From: Vibrio agarilyticus
GTDB lineage: Bacteria; Pseudomonadota; Gammaproteobacteria; Enterobacterales; Vibrionaceae
DNA: 64,000 nt
Reading direction: 5' to 3'
NCBI RefSeq assembly: GCF_012641465.1
Contig: NZ_JABAIK010000001.1
Span: 310,001-374,000 of the forward strand
A model generated the notes under the pieces. That model did no database searches. It had not been told where the DNA came from and saw only the letters and a list, made by a program, of their open reading frames with translations. The position numbers and the translations under genes are program-made. Shown piece by piece: positions 33,556-44,715 of this stretch; positions within the stretch are counted from its first letter, which is position 1; the number at the start of each line of letters is the position of its first letter.

Positions 33556-33684
33556 TATACCCAAACAACTTGAAATTGCAGGTAGGCAGCAAACGAGCAA
33601 AGCCTCTGAGCATAGATAAGCTATGTGATGAGGTTTGTGAGAGCCAGCCAACAACGCTGCACCTTCAAGTCGAACGGGTATATA
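33556..33684 (+). repeat. Interspersed repeat type A, copy between minE and rnd
   Basis: A 129-bp unit that starts TATACCCAAACAACTTGAA and ends CTTCAAGTCGAACGGGTATA, so its termini are inverted. The middle contains GCAAAGCCTCTGAGCATAG and GATGAGGTTTGTGAGAGCC. Other copies lie at 42590, 45139, 45638 (partial), 46604, and reversed at 35023 and 55627. It is a MITE-like or REP-like non-coding element. Confidence 0.85.
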
Positions 33685-33688
33685 CCAT

Positions 33689-34834
33689 TTAGCGGACAGG
33701 GTCATTCACTCGGTCGCGCATTGCTTGGCCGAGCACTGTTAGTCTCCAGCCTTGCATGAGATCCGGCACGCGTAAAGGATCGCAATCGCGACGCCATACC
33801 CAACTGATGAGTTGGTTTATTTGCTTTTTCGAGGCCAAAAATTCACTGGCTAACCCAGAACGCTGAGTCGCCAATTTCACCTCATCTTTTAACACGTTAA
33901 ATTGCGCCTTATACCCAGGTAAATCCATCAAGCGCTCAATTGGCGCTGGGTATTCCTCGGCACTAACACTTTGCCCTTGCTTCACAAGCGCTGCGATGCG
34001 TGTTCCATGTCGCTGTACGGAACGGATATCGAGCCCTTCTTGCTCCATACGCTTAAAGCTGGTTAATCCCAAACGTGCCACAGTCAGTAAGTCTGCTTCT
34101 TTAAACACAAAGTTTAACGCCAGATCACGACGCAGTGCCTCTTGAAGTCGCCAAGTTGCCAAAGGCTTTAGTATAGCAAGCTGACGCGGCGTCAACTGCC
34201 ACGCCCCTTTAATATCAAGATAGGCAAGCTCAGGATCCGGATGACGAATACGCTTGCTCGCTTGTAACGCGCTCTCATCCAAAGCCGCTTGCCACCAACC
34301 AGCCTCTGTCACCGCACTTAGCAGGCGTTGATATAGGGGCAATAAGTAATGAACATCTGCCGCCGCATAATCAAGTTGCTTCACAGACAAAGGGCGCGCA
34401 AGCCAATCGGTTCGAGATTCACTCTTATCGAGCTCCACAGCAAGGTATTGATTGACCAAAGCTGCAAAGCCGGTTGACAAACCATGACCTAAAAATGCCG
34501 CCATGATCTGAGTGTCAACCATTGGGGTTGGTACGCAACCAAAAGCATTGTGAAACACTTCAAGATCTTCACCACAAGCGTGTAGCACCTTAAGGACGCT
34601 GGTATCGTTCAATAAAGCCGCGAAAGGGGAAAGATCACTGATAACCGTTGGGTCAATCAAAGATAAATGTTCACCATCATAAAGCTGGATTAAGCCAAGC
34701 TGAGGATGATATGTCCGCGTACGAACAAATTCAGTATCAAGCATTACCACGTCGCGCTCTTGCGCTTGACGGCAAACCTGCTCTAACGCTGCGTGGGTAT
34801 TAATTATCGTGTAGTTCACGCTCTTTTCTCTCAT
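33689..34834 (-). CDS. rnd: Ribonuclease D
   Basis: A 3'-5' exoribonuclease that trims tRNA and other structured RNA 3' ends. The DEDD catalytic residues start with VVMLDTEFVRT (Asp33, Glu35), continue with HACGEDLEVF, and end with LDYAAADVHYL (about residue 160). An HRDC domain follows around residues 215-290. The length of 381 is standard. A GTG at 34819 (VNYTII) is an alternative start that would better match the E. coli N terminus. It is convergent with minCDE and follows fadD on the same strand, as in related bacteria. Confidence 0.95.
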   Translation of the reverse strand: MREKSVNYTIINTHAALEQVCRQAQERDVVMLDTEFVRTRTYHPQLGLIQLYDGEHLSLIDPTVISDLSPFAALLNDTSVLKVLHACGEDLEVFHNAFGCVPTPMVDTQIMAAFLGHGLSTGFAALVNQYLAVELDKSESRTDWLARPLSVKQLDYAAADVHYLLPLYQRLLSAVTEAGWWQAALDESALQASKRIRHPDPELAYLDIKGAWQLTPRQLAILKPLATWRLQEALRRDLALNFVFKEADLLTVARLGLTSFKRMEQEGLDIRSVQRHGTRIAALVKQGQSVSAEEYPAPIERLMDLPGYKAQFNVLKDEVKLATQRSGLASEFLASKKQINQLISWVWRRDCDPLRVPDLMQGWRLTVLGQAMRDRVNDPVR

Positions 34835-34964
34835 TTGCTTTTTGCCTAAGTGGGCTCAAAATGTGGGCCTCACGCCGAATCACCACCACGCCACACAAGC
34901 AACTTATACTAACCACACTCATTACGTGATCAGCCATTGACTGCAGTCAGTGTTAAATAAAAAG

Positions 34965-34982
34965 GCCAGCAATAAAGCTGGC
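34965..34982 (-). terminator. Terminator between fadD and rnd
   Basis: Read leftward, GCCAGC, TTTATT and GCTGGC form a short hairpin followed by CTTTTTATT. It lies downstream of fadD and may end its transcript before rnd. Confidence 0.6.
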
Positions 34983-35022
34983 ACATTCTTAAGCATCATC
35001 TCGATGTATCAAAAGACGCCGT

Positions 35023-35096
35023 TATACCCGTCTCATTTGCAATTGCAGAGGCTTTGCTGGTTTAATGCCTGCAATTCCACATTGTTTGGGCATACA
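35023..35096 (-). repeat. Shortened type A repeat, reversed
   Basis: Starts TTATACCCGTCTCA and ends GTTTGGGCATACAA. The inner AGAGGCTTTGCT and GCCTGCAATTCCAC match the reversed type A repeat with the middle deleted. It lies just downstream of the fadD stop codon. Confidence 0.65.
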
Positions 35097-35106
35097 AGGT
35101 CAACAA

Positions 35107-36798
35107 TTAAGCGTTTTGTTTCGCCAGCTCCGCGTCATTTTCTTCACGCAAAACTCGACGCAAAATTTTACCGACATTGGTTTTTGGCAATTCCTCACGG
35201 AACTCCACCAGCTTGGGCACCTTATAACCTGTCACCTGTTGACGGAAGTGAGCAATGAGTTCTTCTTTGGTCAAACTTGGGTCGCGGCGTACAATGTAAA
35301 GCTTCACCACTTCGCCAGACACTTCATGTGGTTGGCCGATTGCGGCAGCTTCCAGCACTTTACCGTGAAGCATCGCCACATCTTCGATTTCATTTGGATA
35401 GACGTTAAAACCGGACACCAAAATCATATCTTTTTTGCGATCAACAATATGCAGTAGACCTTCATCGTCAAATTTAACGATATCACCGGTCGATAACCAG
35501 CCTTCCTCATTCAAGACTTCTTTGGTCGCCTCTGGTCGTTGCCAATACCCTTGCATAACCTGTGGGCCTCGAACCTGAAGTTCACCAACCTTGTCATTAG
35601 TGAGTACTTGCCCTTCATCGTCGACAATGCGCACGTCAGTAGAGGGGACGGGAATACCAATTGCGCCAGTGTAGGCCGTTAGATCGTATGGGTTACCCGT
35701 CACCAATGGCGAACACTCGGTAAGGCCATAACCTTCAAGCAAATGCACACCCGTGACTTTTTGCCACTTCTCGGCGACCGCACGCTGCACCGCCATACCG
35801 CCTCCCACAGAAAGCTTCATATGTTCAAAGTTAAGCTCGTGGAAATCTTCATTATTAATCAGTGCATTAAACAGCGTGTTAACACCTGTAATGGCCGTAA
35901 ATGAGTATTTTTGCAGCTCTTTGATAAAGCCTGGAATATCTCGTGGATTGGTGATGAGCAAGTTATTACCGCCAAGCTCAACGAACAGCAGACAGTTTAC
36001 CGTTAATGCGAATACGTGATACAGCGGTAGCGCGGTCACCACTAGCTCACGCCCCGCGCTCAAAACAGGACCGTACGCCCCTTTCGCTTGTAGAACGTTC
36101 GCCACCATGTTGCCATGAGTCAGAATGGCGCCCTTTGCAACGCCAGTCGTTCCACCGGTATATTGCAAAAAGGCAATATCATCACGCGTTATGAAAGGTT
36201 TTACATACTGCAGGCGACGGCCTTTATGCAGCGCTTTACGCATTGAGATAGCACCTGGCAAATCGTACTTGGGTACCATGCCTTTGACATATTTGACCAC
36301 AAAATCGACCAACGTGCCTTTGGCGCGCGGTAACATTTGGCCAAGGCTAGTGAGCACCACATGTTTCACTGGTGTGTTATCAACGATTTGCTCTAATGTG
36401 TTTGCAAAGTTAGACACGATAACAATCGCTGTCGCACCAGAGTCATTCAGTTGGTGTTCCAGCTCTCGTGGGGTGTAAAGCGGGTTGACGTTCACAGCAA
36501 TCATGCCTGCGCGCAACACACCAAACAGCGCGACTGGGTATTGCAGCAAGTTCGGCATCATGAGCGCGACGCGGTCGCCTTTTTTCAGTTTGAGCTCATT
36601 TTGAAGATAAGCTGCAAATGCACGACTGCGCTCTTCTAATTTGCGAAACGTCATGACTGAGCCCATGTTCATAAACGCAGGCTGATCGGCGTATCGTTGT
36701 ACCGACTGTTCAAACATTTCGACCAATGATTCGTATTGACTTGGGTCAATCGTCGTTGGGACATCTGCGGGATAACGCGCAAGCCATGGTTTTTCCAC
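35107..36798 (-). CDS. fadD: Long-chain-fatty-acid-CoA ligase
   Basis: A membrane-associated acyl-CoA synthetase that activates long-chain fatty acids for beta-oxidation in two ATP-dependent steps. AMP-binding motifs are seen: [12 protein letters not shown] (about residue 215), [11 protein letters not shown] and [14 protein letters not shown], and [22 protein letters not shown] is the fatty-acyl signature. The similarity to E. coli FadD is strong throughout. I choose GTG 36798 rather than ATG 36804, because AGGAG then has 7-base spacing and [14 protein letters not shown] aligns with the E. coli start. Length is 563 residues. It lies upstream of rnd, as in enterobacteria. Confidence 0.96.
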   Translation of the reverse strand: MEKPWLARYPADVPTTIDPSQYESLVEMFEQSVQRYADQPAFMNMGSVMTFRKLEERSRAFAAYLQNELKLKKGDRVALMMPNLLQYPVALFGVLRAGMIAVNVNPLYTPRELEHQLNDSGATAIVIVSNFANTLEQIVDNTPVKHVVLTSLGQMLPRAKGTLVDFVVKYVKGMVPKYDLPGAISMRKALHKGRRLQYVKPFITRDDIAFLQYTGGTTGVAKGAILTHGNMVANVLQAKGAYGPVLSAGRELVVTALPLYHVFALTVNCLLFVELGGNNLLITNPRDIPGFIKELQKYSFTAITGVNTLFNALINNEDFHELNFEHMKLSVGGGMAVQRAVAEKWQKVTGVHLLEGYGLTECSPLVTGNPYDLTAYTGAIGIPVPSTDVRIVDDEGQVLTNDKVGELQVRGPQVMQGYWQRPEATKEVLNEEGWLSTGDIVKFDDEGLLHIVDRKKDMILVSGFNVYPNEIEDVAMLHGKVLEAAAIGQPHEVSGEVVKLYIVRRDPSLTKEELIAHFRQQVTGYKVPKLVEFREELPKTNVGKILRRVLREENDAELAKQNA

Positions 36799-36905
36799 AA
36801 TCATACTCCTAGTAAAAAGCTGGCTTTGGCCAAGTCAAAATAACAATTTGGCAACATTTATTTTTCATTATTACACCACAGCTTTTGAGTGTATGCTCGA
36901 AACTC

Positions 36906-37772
36906 TCAGCAACAGGTGTTGATTTTGTTAACTATCCCGACAATTTGTTGGGCAACCTCGATCGGGCTTTGCAAATGGCAGTGATGCCCTCCGGCAACCG
37001 TTACTACTTTAGGCCGAGTTGCGAGTGCAACCGTCTGCCGCAGCTGAGAAAATCCTTGTTCACCAAGCACCACTGTGTGAGGGCAAGTAATAGCGTCCAC
37101 CCATAGGTTTGCTTGCATCTCATCCATACGATAGAGCGATTGAGCGTGTAATGCGCGATCATGACGCCAACGCCAGCCCGCGGCCTCTTGAATAAGATCG
37201 CGCTCTACAATGGGCGCTATTAACTCTGGCGGCAGTTGATTTACATGTGCACGCCGAGCAATGGCGTCTTCTCGTGTCGCAAAATAGCGTTGCGGTTTAT
37301 TGCGTATCCGCTGTCGGCTTAAAATGCCTTGTCGCAGACGCGATTTTGCCTCACTTGCAGGCTCATGCAGCGGTCGATATGCCTCTATTTGCATTAATGC
37401 TGCAATGCGTTCGGGAAACGACGCACTATAGCAAGCAGCAAGCAAACCGCCAAGAGAATGCCCTACCAGCACCAAGGGATTTGGCGATAAATTCCGAATT
37501 ACTTGATGAAGGTCGTCAATATAATCGTGAAATGGATAAAAGTGGTCTGATGACTTATGTTGCGACTGGCCATGCCCGGGAAGATCCAAGGCAATCAGCT
37601 GCCAATCGGGGAGGCAACGGTTGAGCTGGCTCATCACGGAGATAAAACTGGCGGCGTTGTCCAACCATCCGTGAACGAAAAGCACCGTTCCGACCGTCGG
37701 TTCGTTTTTGTTTATCGTCAACGCAGCCAATGACTGGATATGCATCAGCGAAAAAGGAAGTGGTAGCATCAT
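36906..37772 (-). CDS. Alpha/beta-fold hydrolase
   Basis: A cytosolic alpha/beta hydrolase of 288 residues. LFVHGWLDNAASF forms the oxyanion-hole strand, VLVGHSLGGLLAA carries the nucleophile Ser (about residue 105), and VTVAGGHHCHLQ supplies the catalytic His. The acid is probably the Asp in LIQEAAGWRWRHD or a later one; this was not resolved. The substrate is unknown. It follows tsaB, yoaA and a small unknown gene on the same strand, upstream of fadD. Confidence 0.85.
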   Translation of the reverse strand: MMLPLPFSLMHIQSLAALTINKNEPTVGTVLFVHGWLDNAASFISVMSQLNRCLPDWQLIALDLPGHGQSQHKSSDHFYPFHDYIDDLHQVIRNLSPNPLVLVGHSLGGLLAACYSASFPERIAALMQIEAYRPLHEPASEAKSRLRQGILSRQRIRNKPQRYFATREDAIARRAHVNQLPPELIAPIVERDLIQEAAGWRWRHDRALHAQSLYRMDEMQANLWVDAITCPHTVVLGEQGFSQLRQTVALATRPKVVTVAGGHHCHLQSPIEVAQQIVGIVNKINTCC

Positions 37773-37794
37773 CGCAGCCTTGTTGAAATGACCC

Positions 37795-38133
37795 TTAGAT
37801 ATAAATGTCTACACCAAGCAGCTGCGCCAGCTGCTCTTTTTTGCTTTGATTCATGACATCCATATAGCTTTCCAATGCTTGACGAGCCCGACCTTGCGGC
37901 AAATCATAGCCAAGTGCGTTCTCATCCCATTGTGCATTTGCCAAAGAACGAGCGTTAACCAACGAATGTGCGACGGCAGTGGCGACTTTGGTTGTCGTAT
38001 TAGCGCTTGAGACCACCTCACTGCGCGCCACTTCTGCGCCTTGAACTTTATTGGTCGAAGCGGCTTGTTGGCTGCGTTTTACTCCGCGGTTTTGTCTAAC
38101 AACGGATGGAGGTAAACCCTGAATTGATACCAT
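37795..38133 (-). CDS. Conserved-looking hypothetical protein
   Basis: A 112-residue protein I do not recognise. The first half is Ser/Thr/Ala/Val-rich and probably disordered. The C-terminal half (DLPQGRARQALESYMDVMNQSKKEQLAQLLGVDIYI) is helical and resembles the small domain found at the end of some polar or motility-associated vibrio proteins. There is no signal peptide. It lies 27 bases downstream of tsaB and 22 bases upstream of the hydrolase gene on the same strand, so it is likely in the same transcript. Confidence 0.6.
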   Translation of the reverse strand: MVSIQGLPPSVVRQNRGVKRSQQAASTNKVQGAEVARSEVVSSANTTTKVATAVAHSLVNARSLANAQWDENALGYDLPQGRARQALESYMDVMNQSKKEQLAQLLGVDIYI

Positions 38134-38160
38134 ACGCCACGCCCCTTACCATTAACCGTT

Positions 38161-38859
38161 CTATTCACGACCGGGCAATTTTTTCCACGCGACATTATCG
38201 CGCAAATACACCGGACTTGACGCTTCCACCGCCACAGTGTTGCCTTGTGCCAGCTCATATTTGGCGAGCACCACCATGTCTTGCGCGTCAGGATAAAGCA
38301 CCGCACTTTCTGTCAAAGTAAGGGGCAATTTAGCCAGTTCAGGATACGCCGACCAGCCTGTGCCAACCGAAGACCAACTCAAAGAGTCCGCTTGACACTC
38401 TGCGACTAACGCCTCTGGCGCAATAACACGCTCACTATCAAATGTGTGCCACGTGCCGTTCTCTAGACGCTGATACCGCGCCCAGTAAACCTCACCCATT
38501 CGAGCATCAATCGCGGCCGCAACGTGCGTCTCTCCGGTCAAACGAAATTGAGCTTGTGCCATTGCCGCCAAAGTAGAGATGCCAATCATGGGCAAGTCTG
38601 CGCCAAACGCCAACCCTTGGGCAATACCAATACCAATGCGAACGCCGGTAAAACTGCCTGGCCCACGACCAAACGCTAGGGCGTCCAGCTCTGCCAGAGT
38701 GATTCCCGCTTCGTTTAACAGTTCATCCACCATAGGTAGCACTTTTTTTGTGTGGTCGCGTGGCGCTACTTCACTGCGCGAGTAAACCGTGTCACCCACG
38801 AGTAGGGCTACTGAGCAGTTTTCGGTAGCTGTATCAATGGCAAGGATCTTTACGCTCAT
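38161..38859 (-). CDS. tsaB: tRNA N6-threonylcarbamoyladenosine biosynthesis protein TsaB
   Basis: The partner of TsaD in making the t6A37 modification of tRNAs that read ANN codons. The 232-residue ASKHA-fold protein has [14 protein letters not shown] at the N terminus, [13 protein letters not shown] around residue 68 and [10 protein letters not shown] following. The start overlaps the stop of yoaA by 4 bases. A37 is the first base of the 3' exon of the island's tRNA-Arg, and tRNA-Arg(UCU) is a t6A substrate, which gives this gene an indirect link to the island. Confidence 0.94.
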   Translation of the reverse strand: MSVKILAIDTATENCSVALLVGDTVYSRSEVAPRDHTKKVLPMVDELLNEAGITLAELDALAFGRGPGSFTGVRIGIGIAQGLAFGADLPMIGISTLAAMAQAQFRLTGETHVAAAIDARMGEVYWARYQRLENGTWHTFDSERVIAPEALVAECQADSLSWSSVGTGWSAYPELAKLPLTLTESAVLYPDAQDMVVLAKYELAQGNTVAVEASSPVYLRDNVAWKKLPGRE

Positions 38860-40778
38860 GTTTCGTTTATCTCTTGAGTTAAAAATTGTTCAATAATCGC
38901 CAAATCGCGTGTTCGTGGAATCGGCGGTAAGCTGGCTAAAAACACGCCCCCATAATCACGTGTGACCAAGCGATTATCACAAATGATCAGCGCGCCTTTA
39001 TCGTGAGTATCGCGAATGAGTCGCCCAACCCCCTGCTTTAAGGTAATCACCGCCTCAGGGATCTGCACATCAGCAAAAGGATCCCCGCCACGTAAACGAC
39101 AATCTTCCACACGAGCTTTCAGCAAAGGATCGTCTGGCGATGTGAATGGCAATTTGTCGATGATAACACAGGTTAACGCATCACCTCTAACGTCTATCCC
39201 TTCCCAGAAGGCGCCCGTTGCCACCAACAGTGCGTTGCCCAGCGCCATAAATTCAGCCAAGGTTTTATGCTTACTCTGCTCGCCTTGCAGCAGCACAGGT
39301 AAGGTTAAGGTGTCACGAAAACGAGCACCGAGTTCACGCATCATGCTGTGAGAGGTGCACAGAAAAAAGCAGCGCCCTCGGTTATGTTCAATCAGCGGCG
39401 CTAACATGGTCACTAATTTCTCTGCCATGCCCGGGCTATTCGGCTCGGGCAAGTAGCGGGGAACACACAATCGTGCCTGTCTCTGGTAGTCAAACGGGCT
39501 TGGTAACGAAAACTGCGCGCGAGGAGTAAGACCTAAACGTTGAGTAAAATGGTCAAAATCACCTGATACCGATAGCGTTGCCGAGGTGAATATCCACGCA
39601 CCTTGTTTGATGGCAATTTGCTCTTGAAACTTATCCGCGACAGAAAGTGGCGTAATGTGTAACGCAAAATGCCGTGTGCTGGTGTCAAACCAATAGGAAT
39701 AACCGGTAATGGAAACGTCGCAAACACGCTTTAAACGACCCAGCAGAGTATTGGCACGCTCAAACGCGGCATCCAATAATTGACTGCGCCCCAGCGCCAG
39801 CTTGAGCACATCAATGGTCAACGTTAGCGCATCTTGCATTCTATTGACCTCACGTCGAGTAGTATCACTGGCAAGCGCTTCACGCCAATTGCCACGAAAA
39901 CCCGGCTCTCCGAGTATCAAACGCATATCGTAAGCACTTTGTACCAAACGTTCGGCGACTTTTTGTAACTGACGCATGTCTTTCGCTTCTGTGCGGTAGG
40001 CAATTTCAATGTCTTTGGCAAGCTCATGCAGCTGGCGACTCGATAGTGACTGACCAAAGTATTCACTGGCGATGTCTGGCAGTTGGTGCGCCTCATCAAA
40101 AATAAACACTTCCGCCTCAGGAATAAGCTCGCCAAAGCCAGTCTCTTTTATCGCCAAATCGGCTAAAAATAGGTGGTGGTTCACTACGACCACATCCGCC
40201 TCAAGCGCTTTTTTACGCGCTTTAAGCACAAAGCAATCTTGATAACTAGGGCACTCTTTGCCCAAACAGTTATCGTTGGTTGAGGTAATACTAGGAATAA
40301 TGAGACTGTCTTCTGGCAACTCATCACATTCACCAAGATCGCCCGTTTGCGTTTCAGATGCCCATGAGCGCACTTGCACCAACTGGCTAAACAGCGCCGC
40401 TTGCGCCGACTCACTGTGGCTTTCAATCATCTGACGGCTAAGGCGTTCAAGGCACAGATAATTCGAACGGCCTTTCAGTAAAGCGACACGACCAAAAAAG
40501 CCCAAGGCTTGCACCATTGTCGGCAGATCTCGGTGATACAACTGCTCTTGTAAGTTTTTAGAACCGGTACTGATGATCACTTTCTTATTTGAAAGCAGCG
40601 CTGGGACTAAATAGGCGTATGTTTTGCCCGTTCCTGTTCCCGCCTCGACTACTAGCTGTGATTGTTGACCAATGGCATCGGCGACCGCGACAGCCATATC
40701 TATTTGAGGCTGACGCGCTTGAAAACCAGGAATGGCTTGGCTAATGGCGCCTTGAGGCGAGAATGCCGTTGCGATCAT
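38856..40778 (-). CDS. yoaA: DinG-family ATP-dependent DNA helicase YoaA
   Basis: A 640-residue superfamily 2 helicase of the XPD/DinG group, known in E. coli to work with HolC at damaged forks. Walker A is [12 protein letters not shown] (about residue 42) and the Walker B box is [11 protein letters not shown]. Cysteines in YLCLERL and in [14 protein letters not shown] form the iron-sulfur cluster. The late motifs [14 protein letters not shown] and [10 protein letters not shown] are intact. It precedes tsaB with a 4-base overlap, as in E. coli yoaA-tsaB. Confidence 0.92.
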   Translation of the reverse strand: MIATAFSPQGAISQAIPGFQARQPQIDMAVAVADAIGQQSQLVVEAGTGTGKTYAYLVPALLSNKKVIISTGSKNLQEQLYHRDLPTMVQALGFFGRVALLKGRSNYLCLERLSRQMIESHSESAQAALFSQLVQVRSWASETQTGDLGECDELPEDSLIIPSITSTNDNCLGKECPSYQDCFVLKARKKALEADVVVVNHHLFLADLAIKETGFGELIPEAEVFIFDEAHQLPDIASEYFGQSLSSRQLHELAKDIEIAYRTEAKDMRQLQKVAERLVQSAYDMRLILGEPGFRGNWREALASDTTRREVNRMQDALTLTIDVLKLALGRSQLLDAAFERANTLLGRLKRVCDVSITGYSYWFDTSTRHFALHITPLSVADKFQEQIAIKQGAWIFTSATLSVSGDFDHFTQRLGLTPRAQFSLPSPFDYQRQARLCVPRYLPEPNSPGMAEKLVTMLAPLIEHNRGRCFFLCTSHSMMRELGARFRDTLTLPVLLQGEQSKHKTLAEFMALGNALLVATGAFWEGIDVRGDALTCVIIDKLPFTSPDDPLLKARVEDCRLRGGDPFADVQIPEAVITLKQGVGRLIRDTHDKGALIICDNRLVTRDYGGVFLASLPPIPRTRDLAIIEQFLTQEINET

Positions 40779-41010
40779 GAAGGTGGATCTACCGTTGCAC
40801 TGTGAAAGTCAGTCGGCAAGTATCGCAGATTCACCGAAAGCTGGCGAGCGCTGGCTAAGAGACCAACTTGGAATAAGTGAAACTTAGGTATGACACCAGA
40901 TTTAGTTGTATATCATCGAAAAATCGATTAACTATATACGCAATCTGCCGATCTGCATCCGTTCTGCAGTTTGAGCAGCAAAAAATACACAGTTAGGAAG
41001 TTACGCAAAC

Positions 41011-41844
41011 ATGGAAAAAAAGACGCTATTGACCCACTGCAGCGATGCGCCGGGCCTTATCTCGAAAATTACCAATATCTGTTATAAGCATCAGCTGAAT
41101 ATCATTCACAACAATGAGTTTGTTGATTATGTCAGCGGCCATTTCTTTATGCGTACAGAACTGGAAGGCTATTTTAATGACCACACCTTTTTGGCCGATC
41201 TTGACCACGCGTTACCTCAAGGCGCAAAACGCACTTTGGTGGACTCCACGCGCAAACGCATTGTCATTTTAGTCACCAAAGAAGCGCATTGTCTTGGCGA
41301 CATTTTGATGAAAACCTATGATGGTAGCTTAGATGTTGAGATTGCTGCGGTGATCGGCAACTACGACACTTTGCAAGGCTTAACAGAGAAATTTGATATC
41401 CCATACCATTATGTCAGCCACGAAGGTCTCTCACGTGAAGAGCACGAGGCTGAAATGCTCAAGGTTATTGACAGCTATCAAGCCGATTATCTTGTGTTGG
41501 CCAAATACATGCGTGTGCTAACACCTGATTTTGTGGCGCGTTACCAACACAAAATCATCAACATTCACCACAGCTTTCTGCCGGCGTTTATTGGTGCTAA
41601 GCCTTATCAACAAGCGTATGACCGAGGTGTCAAGATCATTGGCGCCACCGCACATTTTGTTACCAATGATCTCGATGAAGGCCCAATCATTAAACAAGAT
41701 GTGATACCCGTTGACCATACTTTTGCCGCAGCCGATATGGCACAAGCGGGTCGTGATGTCGAGAAAAACGTCTTAAGCAAAGCATTAAGCAAGGTGATTA
41801 ACGACCATGTGTTTGTGCAAGGCAATAAAACCGTGATTCTTTAA
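41011..41844 (+). CDS. purU: Formyltetrahydrofolate deformylase
   Basis: A cytosolic enzyme that hydrolyses 10-formyl-THF to formate and THF, supplying formate for PurT and balancing folate pools. The N-terminal ACT domain (residues 5-80) begins LLTHCSDAPGLISKIT. The C-terminal formyltransferase fold shows INIHHSFLPAFIGAKPYQQA with the catalytic Asn-His, and TNDLDEGPIIKQD with the catalytic Asp. The 277-residue length is standard. It is followed by a strong terminator. Confidence 0.95.
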   Translation: MEKKTLLTHCSDAPGLISKITNICYKHQLNIIHNNEFVDYVSGHFFMRTELEGYFNDHTFLADLDHALPQGAKRTLVDSTRKRIVILVTKEAHCLGDILMKTYDGSLDVEIAAVIGNYDTLQGLTEKFDIPYHYVSHEGLSREEHEAEMLKVIDSYQADYLVLAKYMRVLTPDFVARYQHKIINIHHSFLPAFIGAKPYQQAYDRGVKIIGATAHFVTNDLDEGPIIKQDVIPVDHTFAAADMAQAGRDVEKNVLSKALSKVINDHVFVQGNKTVIL

Positions 41845-41851
41845 CGATAAT

Positions 41852-41880
41852 AAAGCGAACCGCCCAATGGTTCGCTTTTT
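41852..41880 (+). terminator. Terminator after purU
   Basis: A 10-bp stem, AAAGCGAACC with GGTTCGCTTT, is followed by T residues 8 bases after the purU stop. It also lies beyond the convergent yecM end. Confidence 0.85.
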
Positions 41881-41919
41881 CTTTTGCTTCATTTGTTGCA
41901 AAGTCAACCTGTTGCAACG

Positions 41920-42546
41920 TTAAGTAGGACGGGTATCGGCTTGTTCCGATGCGACAATGTCTAGCAGCGAATGAGGGTGCAATTTAATGCACACACCTTG
42001 TCGTTTAAATGCCACAGTCGGGTTGGCCAAACGCTCGCCCTCACCTTTTGGACTTGAGAGCTTAATAGAAATGCCTCGACTTTCGGCCTGTTCTAGTGCG
42101 TTGGCAAAATTCGGATTCTGATGTTGTAACACAGACAAATAGTCACTAGCAGATGCTGAGACAAACGGCGCTGGAATAACAAATTCGATGTGCTCCCAGC
42201 CTTGTCGTGGGTATAACTTCCCTTTCGCAGGGTATGGCAGTTCAAGACATGCGATTTGCCAAGCGCCAATTTCAATCGGGTGCGTGAACTTTAACACCAC
42301 TATCGGGCGACCGTTTATCTGCGCGGTAGAAAGCATCTGCCCATGTTCAAGCCATGCCTGATGAGCCGCGTGCGCCAACGCCTCATCATTAATCCGCAGC
42401 GCGACGTGATCCGCTTGCAGTTGGGTAATATCTAACTTGAGATCTTGTGCAAGCTGTTTAATTTTCTCAATAAATGCAGGTAAGTCACTCAGCATTTGCT
42501 CAGGTAGCAGTCGTTCATGGTGTAATGCATGCAAAACGTCAGTCAT
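41920..42546 (-). CDS. yecM: YecM family protein (VOC-like fold)
   Basis: A 208-residue protein of the YecM family, a glyoxalase/VOC-like metal-binding fold of unknown role. Recognisable stretches are LDITQLQADHVALRINDE, TAQINGRPIVVLKFTHPI, IACLELPYPAKGK and GWEHIEFVI, including the histidines and glutamate proposed as metal ligands. It is divergent from argS, as in E. coli. The last residues ADTRPT and the stop codon are read from a terminal piece of the interspersed repeat (ATACCCGTCCTACTT), so its C terminus was set by the repeat. Confidence 0.88.
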   Translation of the reverse strand: MTDVLHALHHERLLPEQMLSDLPAFIEKIKQLAQDLKLDITQLQADHVALRINDEALAHAAHQAWLEHGQMLSTAQINGRPIVVLKFTHPIEIGAWQIACLELPYPAKGKLYPRQGWEHIEFVIPAPFVSASASDYLSVLQHQNPNFANALEQAESRGISIKLSSPKGEGERLANPTVAFKRQGVCIKLHPHSLLDIVASEQADTRPT

Positions 42547-42589
42547 GGGTTCTTCTCTTTAATCTTTAAATGGCGCCAATATAGACTCA

Positions 42590-42732
42590 CACCACTTAAC
42601 GATGCAGGTAGGCGGCAAACCAACAAAGCCTTTGAGCACGTCGTGGACACGTCGTGAACATAGATAAACTATTTGATGAGGTTTGTTAGGGCCAGTCAAC
42701 ATCGCTGCAACTTCAAATGGCAAGCGTATAGC
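42590..42732 (+). repeat. Interspersed repeat type A in the yecM/argS gap
   Basis: Contains GATGCAGGTAGGCGGCAAAC, AACATAGATAAACTATTTG and GATGAGGTTTGTTAGGGCC. Near its middle the phrase CGTCGTGGACA/CGTCGTGAACA is duplicated, so it is a little longer than other copies. The 347-base gap otherwise holds the argS and yecM promoters. Confidence 0.75.
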
Positions 42733-42893
42733 GCTAGTATAAAAACAGCTGACCCTAATAATACCGTTTTTGAGTAAAACCCCAATAATCACCCTGTTGG
42801 TAACGCAATAAACTTGGTATTATTGGCGCCATTTTGTGAATTTTATCAGGTTCAATCATTTGAACCTGCTCTTCTTATATGAAGGAAATGCGA

Positions 42894-44627
42894 GTGAATA
42901 TCCAAGCACTGATTAACGACAAAGTCTCTCAGGCTCTTGAAGCCGCTGGCGCACCTGCGGGCAGCCCTGCCGCGGTTCGTCAATCTGCCAAGCCACAATT
43001 TGGTGATTACCAAGCGAACGGCGTTATGGGGGTAGCAAAACAGTTAGGCACAAACCCTCGAGAGTTTGCGCAAAAAGTGCTCGATGTTCTCGACTTAGAT
43101 GGTATTGCGAGTAAAACAGAAATCGCAGGCCCCGGTTTTATCAACATTTTCTTAAGTGATGCGTTTTTGGCCGCGCAAGCAGAAACGGCGCTGGCCGATA
43201 CGCGTCTTGGTGTTGCCAGTGAAACACCACAAACCATCGTTGCCGATTACTCTGCGCCTAACGTGGCAAAAGAGATGCACGTCGGCCATTTGCGCTCAAC
43301 CATCATTGGTGATGCGGTAGTCCGTACACTTGAATTTTTGGGTCACAAGGTCATCCGTGCGAATCACATCGGGGATTGGGGAACCCAGTTTGGTATGCTT
43401 ATCGCCAATCTTGAGCGTGTGCAGCAAGAGAGCGGTGAAGTGTCAATGGAGCTTGCCGATCTCGAAGCTTTCTACCGCGAATCGAAAGCCCTCTACGATG
43501 AAGACGCCGCATTTGCGGAAAAAGCGCGCCAATATGTAGTGAAGCTGCAAAGTGGTGATGCGTTTTGTGTCGATATGTGGAAAAAACTGGTCGACATCAC
43601 CATGATGCACAACCAGATCAACTATGACCGTTTAAATGTTTCTTTAACACGCAATGATGTTATGGGCGAAAGTATGTACAACGACATGCTACCTGTCATT
43701 GTGGCGGATCTCAAAGAGAAAGGCCTTGCGGTTGAAGATGATGGCGCCCAAGTGGTGTTTTTGGACGAATTCAAAAACAAAGATGGCGAGCCTATGGGCG
43801 TTATTATTCAAAAACGCGATGGCGGCTACCTCTATACCACTACTGACATTGCGTGCGCCAAGTATCGTTACGAAAAACTTGGCGCAGACCGTGTTCTCTA
43901 CTTTATTGACTCGCGCCAACACCAACACCTTATGCAAGCTTGGACGATTGTACGCAAAGCCGGCTATGTTCCTGAGTCTGTCTCTCTAGAGCATCACGCT
44001 TTTGGTATGATGTTGGGTAAAGATGGCCGTCCATTTAAAACTCGTGCCGGAGGTACTGTGCGCCTTGCTGATCTTCTTGATGAAGCTCAGGAGCGAGCAA
44101 CCAATCTCATCGAGTCTAAAAACCCAACCTTAGCTGCGGATGAAAAAGCGAAAATCGCTAATACTGTGGCGATGGCAGCGGTTAAATACGCGGATCTGTC
44201 AAAACACCGCACCACAGATTATGTCTTCGATTGGGATAATATGTTGGCCTTTGAAGGCAACACTGCGCCTTACATGCAATATGCCTATACTCGCGTGGCA
44301 TCCATTTTCGCCAAAGCCGGTGTTGAGATGGACGCATTGACGGGTGCAATTGAGCTTAACGATGATAAAGAGAAGGCTCTGGTTGCCAAACTGTTGCAAT
44401 TTGAAGAAGCGGTACAAAGTGTCGCGCGTGAAGGTCAACCGCACATCATGTGCGCGTATCTTTTTGAACTTGCTGGTCAATTCTCAAGTTTCTACGAGGC
44501 ATGTCCGATTCTTAATGCTGACAATGACGCCGTAAAAGCGAGTCGCTTGAAACTTGCAGCACTAACGGCAAAAACCATCAAACAAGGCTTATCTCTGCTT
44601 GGTATTGAAACACTAGAGCGTATGTAA
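42894..44627 (+). CDS. argS: Arginyl-tRNA synthetase
   Basis: The class I enzyme that charges all tRNA-Arg species, including the spare tRNA-Arg on the island. The HIGH-type motif is [12 protein letters not shown] (about residue 125), preceded by the [16 protein letters not shown] stretch. The N-terminal tRNA D-loop-binding domain starts [20 protein letters not shown]. The C-terminal anticodon-binding domain has [18 protein letters not shown] choose GTG 42894 rather than ATG 42879: AAGGAA is then correctly spaced and 577 residues match the E. coli enzyme. Confidence 0.97.
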   Translation: MNIQALINDKVSQALEAAGAPAGSPAAVRQSAKPQFGDYQANGVMGVAKQLGTNPREFAQKVLDVLDLDGIASKTEIAGPGFINIFLSDAFLAAQAETALADTRLGVASETPQTIVADYSAPNVAKEMHVGHLRSTIIGDAVVRTLEFLGHKVIRANHIGDWGTQFGMLIANLERVQQESGEVSMELADLEAFYRESKALYDEDAAFAEKARQYVVKLQSGDAFCVDMWKKLVDITMMHNQINYDRLNVSLTRNDVMGESMYNDMLPVIVADLKEKGLAVEDDGAQVVFLDEFKNKDGEPMGVIIQKRDGGYLYTTTDIACAKYRYEKLGADRVLYFIDSRQHQHLMQAWTIVRKAGYVPESVSLEHHAFGMMLGKDGRPFKTRAGGTVRLADLLDEAQERATNLIESKNPTLAADEKAKIANTVAMAAVKYADLSKHRTTDYVFDWDNMLAFEGNTAPYMQYAYTRVASIFAKAGVEMDALTGAIELNDDKEKALVAKLLQFEEAVQSVAREGQPHIMCAYLFELAGQFSSFYEACPILNADNDAVKASRLKLAALTAKTIKQGLSLLGIETLERM

Positions 44628-44648
44628 GTCAGATTTGACTATGCTTTT

Positions 44649-44680
44649 AAGGGTTGATGTGAATGCATCAGCCCTTTTTT
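44649..44680 (+). terminator. Terminator after argS
   Basis: An 11-bp stem, AAGGGTTGATG with CATCAGCCCTT (one G-T pair), is followed by six T residues, 22 bases after the argS stop. Confidence 0.85.
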
Positions 44681-44715
44681 ATCTTGAATAATATTATTGC
44701 TACTGAGGTTCGATC